In this document: positions 1 to 10,402 of the stretch, piece after piece
Numbering within the stretch: the first letter of the stretch is position 1
Layout: the number at the start of each line of letters is the position of its first letter
Source of the DNA: Priapulus caudatus
Taxonomy: Eukaryota > Priapulida > Priapulimorpha > Priapulimorphida > Priapulidae
Direction of reading: 5' to 3'
Length of the DNA stretch: 32,756 nucleotides
NCBI RefSeq assembly: GCF_000485595.1
Contig: NW_014577076.1
Span: forward strand, 804,377 to 837,132
Notes under the pieces: generated by a model
What the model was told of the DNA's origin: nothing
Database searches by the model: none
The model's input: only the letters and a program-made list of their open reading frames with translations
Position numbers and translations under genes: made by a program

Positions 1-152
1 CAGATGTACGAGCAGCAGCTACAGAAGCTGCGCAGCCAGATCTCACCAAACACACCCACGAACCCCTACGGCTCGTTCGGTGACCTACGAGGGGTCACGT
101 CACCTAGCAACGCCAATGTCAATGCGCGATACAAGCAGTGGGCCGAAGAAAA
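1..152 (+). CDS. KIF13B: KIF13 exon 1 of window (partial), post-FHA stalk
   Basis: Visible residues 1-50 plus two bases of codon 51. It opens with QMYEQQLQKLR, a helical segment that follows the FHA domain in KIF13 proteins, and ends with KQWAEE. The donor is gaagaaaa/gtaagc. The left end runs off the window, so the true acceptor is not seen. Confidence 0.9.
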
Positions 153-3100
153 GTAAGCCGACGTCGCGAATGATGTCGTAACACGCCAGCAGGGATGTGT
201 GACACCTGTGCGGTTTATCGTGCGTGGGGGTTCATTCATGTTGCCTGGTATTATGCTAAACTCAGGTATATTGTGTTATAGACTGTAGTTAAAATTCTGT
301 TGGTGCACGGGGATTTGCGAACATGCGCCGAAAAACAGATAGACTCCTTGTTTGTATTCCTGTCTAAATATTTACAGTGCATACTGGCAGGCAGTTGGAT
401 TTGTCGTGGCTGCCGTATATGATTAGATTGTGCGTGGTTTTGAAGTAAGAAGTAATTTTATCGTTTACAAAGAGGCCTGATGTTTAATGGATTTTTTCGC
501 CAAGAGGGCTTACATTTCCTGCAAGTAGGCAAACGTGAGCAAATGGGGTTTGGGTTTGTAGTTAGTTGCACTAAAGAATTTATATAGGCCTGTTTAGATG
601 GAAATTTGAAGTGAAATAAGGAACATTACCAAAATCCTTTTTCCTAGGTGGATCGCACATGATGTAATGTGCTCATTTGTATACATGAGCAATATATGCT
701 GGCAGGCTTTGAACATTGAAATTACTGGTACCTGAAATGATTTTCGTATTTCGCCTACCATTTTACGGGGTGGATCATACTCTCAGTTGGTATAGGCCAA
801 TGAAATTCTGAGTACTGCACACATTGTGTAGTCAAATACATGTAGATATAATCTGTTTTCATGAGAAAGTATTGAGTTGAAAATGCTTCCAGTCGGCATC
901 CATTCTGTTTCAGTCGATCATTTTATGCGAACAAGAAATTGTTTAAAGCTGGCCATGAACAGCAACTATGAATGCAGTAAAGGGAGGATCGCATACATCA
1001 CCATAATGTGTGATTACTTTTGCCAGGGATAAGGTCTTCAAGGCGAGTCTGACAAAGCTGAGGGAGGAGGTGGTGAGGGCAAACGCCATCACTAGAGAAG
1101 CAAACTATCTGTCAGAGGAGCTGGCGCGGCGCACTGAGTTCCACGTCACCCTGCAAATTCCTGCAGCCAACCTCAGTCCCAACAGGAAGGTGAGAGAAGC
1201 CATGCTATCACTGCAGCCGACTTATATATGTCATTGTTTAACATCACCTCTTAGTTACCAAGGGCAGGCAGGTCACGTTACCGTGTGCCCTTGTTTTACA
1301 CACATTTACAGCAGTCTATAGTGCAAGCTCACTGTCATTCACTGTTTAGTTCAAAGTAAACCGTAGTACAGTTAACTGTGTGAAAGTAGGTATGATAAAG
1401 TATTTTTGCATCATCAAATGTAGTTATTGTGATGATTCATGTAAAATCTTTTGCAACGGCAAGTTTAATAAGGATCTCATTATGAGGTGTTATTCTGTCG
1501 GTGCTAGCATTGTTGTGGTTTTACAGAGAGGAGCGTTTGTCAGTGAACCAGCAATCCTCGTAAAACGGAAAAACAAGAGCAAGCAAGTGTGGTCGCTAGA
1601 GAAACTAGAGAACAAAATCATAGACATGAGAGAGCTGTATGAGGAGCGCAAGGAAAAGGGTCTTCCTCTGAAGGTATGCCAACAGTAGTGCTGCTTTTCG
1701 TATATGTTATAGTGAGTAAGTCCTGCCCTCTATGATGTTAAGGAAAGGAAAGCGCTTCCCTATATAAACATAAGAAAGTACGTCATGCACTCTTTATAAA
1801 CAATGGAGATAATCAAATTTTTCAAATCTGTTCTTCCTCTATAACACGTCCATTTCGCATCTACGTTGATTATTAAGAAGTGCTGCAAATATAAAAAGTT
1901 CACATCAATATCTATTCAGCACGATACGATGTGTTTCACGCCGTGCGTTGTTCACAGGACGAGGTTCCGGTGAAGGGTTACGATCCGTTCTACGAGTCAC
2001 AGGAGAACCACAACCTGATCGGTGTCGCAAACGTCTTTCTGGAGGTGCTGTTCCACGATGCTAAGCTCGACTATCAGGTTCCCATCATCAGTCAGCAGGG
2101 CGAGGTACGTACAGTTGCAGCATTCCGCTCGGTATAATAGCATTGTCCTGCTGCTGTGACATTGATGCCATCCCACTGTCACCATTAGCATTCTGCAACG
2201 GTGACAATGTCCTGGGTGTCTCTGCGAAAATATTAATCCTTATGACAATCGCCACTCTTCAGCTATGTCTCCACTAGGGTGGTCCTGCTTTTGAGCACTC
2301 TGTCCTCCGTCCTGCGCCGCCTCGAGCCGGACGTTAATTTGTCCTCCTTTTTGGGGTCTGACTAGCTCTACGTTCGTACAGCGGTGCGGTGGCGCTAGTG
2401 TTTGTGCAGTCCACCCCTTCGGTGATCTAACAGAAACTCCTGGCCAACATAAAACTTCTGGAGATAGCAAGTAAAGGGCAGAAATACCAAAAATAGATGT
2501 ATTCTTTTCTTTCAATTTTTTATTAATACTGTATGAAAAAGTATCATGTTAGAATTTTTATTGAATAAAGTAACTAAAGTGATAATCTGTTTGCATTCGT
2601 TGTTTTTGCAATACGGTTTAAATTTCATAAAAAAAACTTGCACTTTTTTTTGAAACACTAATATATGGTAACCTATGACCACGTGCGCAATGTCCTCCTG
2701 TTTGGAAATTTGGAAATGGCCACCCTAGTTTCCACACACACGGCACGGCACTGCACGGCAAAACGCCGCGCCGTTGTGCTGAAAAAAGTGCATTCATTGA
2801 GATTTAGCGCATTGTGTCTGAGCGCATTGTGTTCACTCTGGTTCAGTGCACTGAATTTGATCAGAAATTATACATGTGCTTGTTGTCTATTGGCTGATAG
2901 TGGCGTGACCAGAACACGTGATAAAAAACAATTGCGTTGATTGGTTCAATTGTCTTTCGCCGTACACAGCATCCGGCAAAAGTCAAACTCATTTGACTTT
3001 CCCCGTTGCCGTGAAACCGGGCCGGCTCCGTGCCGTGTCAGTGGAGAGTGGAGACTGTGCCATAAGATATTTATAGATTTGAATTTTGCCAGAACGGGTG

Positions 3101-6100
3101 TGTCAGTCCTTGGTTGTATCGATACAATTTCTGTGTAGCAGTGAGCTGTTTCCAAATTAATTTCATTCTTTGTGAACGTTATGTATGTTCTAATATACAT
3201 CTGAGCAGTCACTTGTCTTCTAATGCGTACTCTAACCACATTGCTAATTTGACTCTAACATGTCATCTTCTGTCTACTTCACATACAGATACAGACTATG
3301 CTACGTTATAAAAATAGCTTGTTAATGTCATCTGTATCTAGCTAACTGGCTTGCAAGGTGATCGCATTCAGATGTATACCAGCAGCTCGTTCTGTCTTCT
3401 CTTCCTCTGGCCTCTCTCCTCTTTCCCTCTATACCCTCCTACTTCTTCCTCTCTCTTTCTCTCTCGTCTCTCTAGGCCTCTCTCTTCTCAATCTATCCGC
3501 CCTCTCTCTCTCTCTCTCTCTTCTCGTCTCTCTCTCTCTCCTCTCTCTCTTCTTCTCTACTCTCTCTCCTCTCTCTGCTCTCTCTCTCTCTCTATCTCTC
3601 TCTTTTCTCCTCTCTCTCTCTCTCTTTCTCGCTCTCTCTTTCTCTCTCTCTCTCTCTCTTTCTATCTCTATCTCTCTCTCTTTTTTTCTCTCTTTCTCTC
3701 TGACTCCCTCTCTCTCCCGCCTGCTACTGGGCTGCAGGGAGAATGGTCATGCAGATGTGCAGCAACAGCTCATGGGTTCTCTCTTGTTCTCACGCTCCTC
3801 GTCTAGGTTGCAGGCAGACTACACGTGGAGCTGTCACGTACCGCAGGCACGCTCGGCTCTGACCGCATGGGCGACGCAGAGATCGATGAGATGGACATAA
3901 ACAAGAACAATATCGACGATGACTCAAACATGCCGACCAGCCACATAACCGTCAAGGTATAGCTGAATTACAGGGGCATGGCTGGGTACTGTAGGGTGCA
4001 GTTCCACTGGGTTAGCTTCGGGGGCTTTGTTGGGTGAACATGGGTGTCGCGATGTTAGTAAGTAACTGCCCATCTCGACTTTTGTTAGTCTTCTTGTAAC
4101 TTTTGTTATGTAATCTTGAGAGGTGCTGAGATGTAACTGTGAAGGTGTCACAGGAACAGTACAGGCAGTTACAGCTGATTGCATCGCACACGTTCACACG
4201 TGCTAAGCCATCCAGAACCTTACTAGCCCCTTTTATATATTACCCCTTGTCATGCAAAGTTATGGCATAATTTTTCTTGGTTGCTTGAAACCCAGCCAGC
4301 TAAGAAACCCTCTTGAAGGCCTTCCTCCTCCTTCCCTCCCCATCCACTCAAGATAAATGTGTATTATGTTTTTTTCTCGCTTCTCACTGTTAACTTTACA
4401 GAGGCTAATTAATCAAAATATTTTTACTAGAGAGTAGATGGGCAGATATAAGTTGATTTAGATGATTAGTTCTCATAGAGCATTAATTAATTTCTGATTG
4501 GCTTCCGGCAGCTTGTGATAAAGGAGGCGTCGGGACTGCCACCACATCTGTCCAACTTCGTATTCTGCCAGTACAATTTCTGGGGTGAGAGTGAGTCAGT
4601 GGTGGTGGCACCGGACATCAACCCTGATGGCCTGATACAGATAGAAACGCCAAAGAGAGGCGCCACATTCCATTTTAACCATGAGAAGGTGTGTATATCA
4701 TCTTTGGCATAGTATATACTGGTATACGTCTATGTGACGACTTGTACAGTGTTCATAGGTCATTTTCGTTAATTTACATGACATTGCATTGCATTACGTC
4801 AATAGCACATAAACCAATTATTAAACAACATAACCGTTGATGTGCTCATGATTACAATTACATAACATTAAATTGCATCACATTACATTACATTGCAGTG
4901 CATTGCATTGAATTTAACTAAAAAAAGCAGGTCCATTGTTACATCATTATTTTAGTACCAGCTTGTTTCCGTTTATGTGCTGTATGGGTTTTCCCACCAA
5001 CTTGTACGAAGCCAGCTAGCCATTTTGAGTAGCCGGCTGCCTAGTCTCTGTGCTACCCATGCAAGTGTGCGCTGTTCCTCGTGCGCCGTATATATCACCA
5101 TGATGAGGACATATTTTCATTTTATTTGAATGAATACGCATGATAACAAGGTTGGGGAATATAAATATGTCTGAGAAAATTTCTCAACATTTTGTTGCAG
5201 TGCTGCTGGTAAAATAGGACAAATCGCCAAAAGCTTCTGTATTAAAACATGATAGTTGGTTTTTTTTTGCAGCATATAGTGAATGAGAATATTTTAGTGC
5301 TTTTATATTGACGCATTTTCTCTATGTAATGGAATGGCTTTCATCTTGATGCATAAGCGTTATTACATATTATAACATTATAAACCTAAAATGTTTGTTA
5401 AATTTACTGCATGTAATAAGATTTGGTGACAAAAATCTTGGTTAATGCAAAGCAGGTGTGCCCAAATACAAAAGTTTTATTACCCATTACACCTGCCATT
5501 ATTTTCCATTATTTGCATAAAGGAGACCGCCCTTAAAAGGTTAAACAAGACAGCCCTTAATTGCTACGCAGCCATTAACAGGAAATTAAATAATTTTCCC
5601 ATTTAACCTCATCACAGGATAGGTTTTAACCAGCGGGTGCTCGTAAAGCACCAGCCGTTCTTAAATTGCCTGTACAGCATGGCAACAGTATCCGCGGGAG
5701 GCACTATAGCCTCAAGTGTCTTTGTGAAATGTCTTAACGAATGAGTGTGGTTAATTGTTATTTCCGCTGAGGGATGCCCTGTTGCCTTTGTATTGCTGTG
5801 ATTATAAGGTTCTGTGTCTGACTTATATCTGGCTTCGGTAAGCTTGTTGGTTCATCAACCTACATCAGTGTCAGGGGATGCTACACCACATCATTAATCA
5901 CTGTCACGGGTCATCATACGGCAACACTGTCATCTGTATAGCTCACTTTATAGGGACATCTGTGGGTCTCCCATCATGAGACATCGTGCAACGAGTCCAC
6001 TGCCTTTAATGTGTAGATAGTTCATGTGGCGACACCTGTGATCGTACATAGTACTGTAAGGTTGTGCGCTGCAGGAGCTTTGTATGTGCGGTAGTGCATG

Positions 6101-9100
6101 TGGCGCCACCTGTAGTGATAATCGTGTATGATTGTGTGTTCTGTAGGAGCTGGTAGTGCAGGTCGCGGATGAGTTCCTTGAGCACTGCATGGAGGGAGCG
6201 CTGTCCGTCGAGGTGTGGGGTCATCGCAGCTCCGGCTTCGGCACATCCATCCTCGGCTGGGAGATGGACAGCATCAATGCTAAGACACGCTCGCTGTCAG
6301 ACAGGTATCTACATCGATATCACCAACAGCACACTGCAATGAAAGAATCACCATCATTCTTATATGCTGTTGATTTCAGTTGTTAGTTTTGCCCCGTACT
6401 ACTTCACGATTACTCCCTGCTTGTTCTACTTTACGTAAACCGAAATGTTCAAAAATATTGAAAACAGTACAGTTTTGGTGTTGTAACAACCTATTCTGCT
6501 ATATTTGCACAGCAGACACAGCAATAGTTTATGCAATTTCTGAAGTCATCTAGATCTGTCTTTAGTGCCCTGTGACTGTACATGGTGACAGTGATTGTCA
6601 CATCGTTACAGGTGGAGGGAAGTGAAGCGACGGTTCTTGTGTTTAGTGTCTTGTAAGCATACATAGTAACAGAGGTTAGCACATCATTACAGGTGGAGGG
6701 AGGTGTATCAGCAGTTATTGTGTCTAGTGTCTTGTGAGCGTGCATAGTACCAGCCATTGGCACATTTTACAGGTGGAGGGAGGTGAAGCGACGCTTGGAG
6801 CTGTGGGTGGAGATCCATGAGCTGAATGAGCACGGCGAGTACGCACCCGTAGAGAACGTCGTCAAGCCGGAGATCTTCACCGGCGGCGTCTTCCAGCTTA
6901 GACAGGTGTGGCATAGAGAGACGTAGTATCGTTGATGGGTGGTAGAGGAGCGAGAGACACCTTCATTTCTGTGAATGCATGGAGTGAAGTGCCTTCACTG
7001 ATAAGGCAGGGAGTGAGCTGAGCTTTATAAAAGTGAGGCAGGGAGAAAGCTGCGCATTGTGGAAGTATGGCAGGGAGTGGGTGTGCTTTATAAAGGTGCA
7101 GGTATGTAGGAAAAGAGCAACCCTATATTAAAGTGAAGCAGGGAGAGCTGACTTTCATAAAATTAAGGCAGAGAGAGAGCTGTCCTTCATAAAAGTAAGG
7201 CACAGAGAGCTGCTCTTCATAGAAGTGAGGCAGAGAGAGTGAGAGTGCTCCACTGTATGTAGGTAATATTGGGGGGGAGCAACTTTTATACCTGCTGGGC
7301 CTAGTATTAAAGGGAGAGTTTACTCTAGGTTCTAGGGTTATTTTCAGCTAATTTAGGTTATAATTACGCTACATAAAAAGTTTCATGGTTCAATCACCAT
7401 TAGAAATATTATTAAAAAATGTTTTAAAACTAACGACTCAGTTTGATTACAACGACGGTGGCGCCACTCAAAGCGCACGATCTGATAAGTTGCGCAAAAC
7501 CACTTTCCAGCCAAGGGCTACAGACCGAGGGTGTTTCTTATTTATTAATTTAAAAGCAAAAGGATTGTAATATCTTATAAACGACATATATAGTTTCAGT
7601 TATAATATGGATAAATTTGCCCTAAAATGAATATCGTTCGGTTAAATAGCATTTAGTTATAAATATAATTGCACTTTTATGATTAGCCCTCGGTCTGTAA
7701 CCTGCAAAATAAATTGTCAAATACGCAACTTTTTCGGGGTGGCAGCACGGTCGCGGGTGTCATGGCGCCGTTCAAATTTCGTAGCGTTGATGTGTAAATA
7801 ATTATAACAATTAAATTAGGTATCTGGTAACAAATACGTGTGGGTATAGACGATTTGTTATACAGTAAGTACAGTTGTATGCAGTAAAATCCTAGAGGCT
7901 ACTGTCCCCTTTAACGTTTGTCGGCACTGCACCATACGTGAACTAAACATCAATTGGTCATTAGTCCTTCTTTAGTCACCATGGGAATTCACAGAGTGTG
8001 ATTTAATGCTACATGTATGTAATAGCACAGCCGGTATTGGATTCTAACGTTTTTAACAAATCTCATCAATCAATCGGCGGCAGTGCATGACATCTGAAAG
8101 CACTCACTACGCAACACTGAGATATAGAAGTCTGGCGTCAATGCCCCCATCGCCTAAATATAATGACGTAAAATGTGTATTTTCTGTTTTCAAACACATT
8201 CTAGTTCTTTGCTAGTGCTATACTACCCTTCTATTCTTTCTAAATCTGCCAACTGTGTGGCAGGATGAGTGCGTTATGCATGACAAATTAATCATACTAT
8301 TTGACTTGCCTTGAAACATCAAACATTAACCAACACTCTTCCCCTATATCAATGGCATTTCTATGTGATAATAGCTAACCCGACTGACACTGACTGTGCC
8401 CTTCATAAAACGCAAGGTGCCAGATATGTCATGGGAAGGTCACACGAGGGTAGCAGGTGTGCATAGTGATGTACAGTGGATTCATTGGTAGGAAGGTGGT
8501 AGGATGTATGGTACCCATTTAAAGGTGTACCTGAACACCTCCAAGTGTGTGAGAGGCCGGAACTGCAATGTGGTGCTCATAGGAGCACGTATATTTAGCA
8601 CGACCCATGACGTTAAGCGATCATTGAGTAGACCTATCAGTAAATGAAATTGAGAGAGAAAGTTACCCTGCTATCAACTATTTACGTGTGCGAAGCATAC
8701 CCATGCAGGCTAGTAGTATTTCATATATCAATTAATGCCTATAATACACCGAATTGGAAACCTACAGTTGTAGCGGTCTCAGTGTCTTCATATATAATTG
8801 TCCATCGACGGCCTCTCACACTCCAATCACGTAGCGTCCAACGTTAAATTACATTGCCGTGTATCGTGCAATGCAACATACAACGCTACACAGTGGTCTC
8901 ACAGTGGTCTACTGCCACACACAGTACTTTACAGAAACGAATCCTACGATAAAACATTCGATATTAGCTCTTTCTATCAGGCGGACGTTTAGTGCTACGG
9001 GAGTTAAGATGTGAGTTTTTACTGTCGCATGCCTAATTGGTTGAAGAGCCACGTGTGACCAGAATTTGTCCTGCTGCAGGGTCACTCGCGGCGTATCCTC

Positions 9101-10362
9101 GTGCGCGTGAAGGCAGTACCGAACTCCGGCACGCTGCCCCTCATCTGTGACTGCATCAAGTCCATATCAATCGGCAGCGTGTGCGTGCGCTCAAAGCTGC
9201 AGAAGTCACTCGACTCCTATCAGGAGATCGACCTCGACCTACTGAAAAACAAATGGTCAGAGGCGCTCGGCAGGAGGCGGGAATACCTGGACGAGCAGAT
9301 ACAGAAGATCATCAACAAACCAGGTAAGCCATAGTCCACGTCACACTGCTGACCCTGGGTCAGGCACTGCCACCGCCCACGCTACCTCACTGACCTGTCA
9401 TCTCTAACCTTCGGTCAGGCACTGCCACCGCCCACACTGCCTCACTGACCTGTCATCTCTAACACTCGGGCAGGCACTGCCACCGTCCACGCCACACTGC
9501 TGACCCTGGGTCAGGCACTGCCACCATCCATGCTACCTCACTGACCTGTCATCTCTGACCCTCGGTCAGGCAACGCCACCGTCCACGCCACATTGCTGAC
9601 CATGGTTGTTAATTCAATTGCCAAAGGCACCGCTCATGTCAACATTGCAATTTCTCCACGCAGACAAGAGCGATGCGGACATTGACAGAGAGCGCAGTCT
9701 CATCGATCAGTGGGTGTGCCTCACTGAGGAGCGTAATGCCGTGCTCGTGCCGACCGCAGGCAGCGGCATCCCCGGCGAGCCGGCTGACTGGAGCCCGCCC
9801 GCCGGCCTCGAGCAACACATTCCTGTCATCTTCCTCGACCTGAACGGTGAGCGGCAGCTGCGCATGTCGATTAGGAGGTTTAGCCGTGTGCGTGCATGCG
9901 TGCATGTATGTATTTAGGTGTGTGCATGCGTGCGTGTACGTGTGTAGGTGAGTGCGTGCGTGTACGTGTGTGTGTAGGTGCGTGCGTGCGTGCGTGTACG
10001 TGTGTAGGTGAGTGCGTGCGTATACGTGTGTAGGTGAGTGCGTGCGTGTACGTGTGTGTGTAGGTGCGTGCGTGCGTGCGTGTACGTGTGTAGGTGAGTG
10101 CGTGCGTGTACGTGTGTAGGTGCGTGCGTGCGTGCGTGTACGTGTGTAGGTGAGTGGATGTGTGCGTGTACGTGTGTAGGTGCGTGCATGTGTGTGTGTG
10201 TACGTGTGTAGGTGCGTGCGTGTGTGTAAATGTGTAGGTGCGTGCGTACGTGTGTGTGTGTACGTGTGTAGGTGCGTGCGTGTGTGCATGCGTGCGTGTA
10301 CGTGTGTAGGTGCGTGCGTGTGTGTACGTGTGTAGGTACGTGCGTGTGTGTACGTATGTAGG

Positions 10363-10402
<40 letters not shown>

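Larger units (their letters stand above)
2105..3806 (+). other. KIF13 intron (1.7 kb)
   Basis: Holds an imperfect inverted repeat (about 2725-3060) and a long CT-rich microsatellite (3380-3720). No coding sequence seen. Confidence 0.85.
6906..9079 (+). other. KIF13 intron (2.17 kb)
   Basis: Contains a degenerate minisatellite (about 6960-7255) and a TTAA-flanked MITE (7307-7914). From 7915 to 9079 I see only unique sequence with no supportable gene. Confidence 0.85.

Noticed and set aside
3351-3900. Ser/Leu-rich frames of 151 and 180 codons
   Set aside because: Pure CT microsatellite; the real coding part is only 3807-3956 in its own frame.
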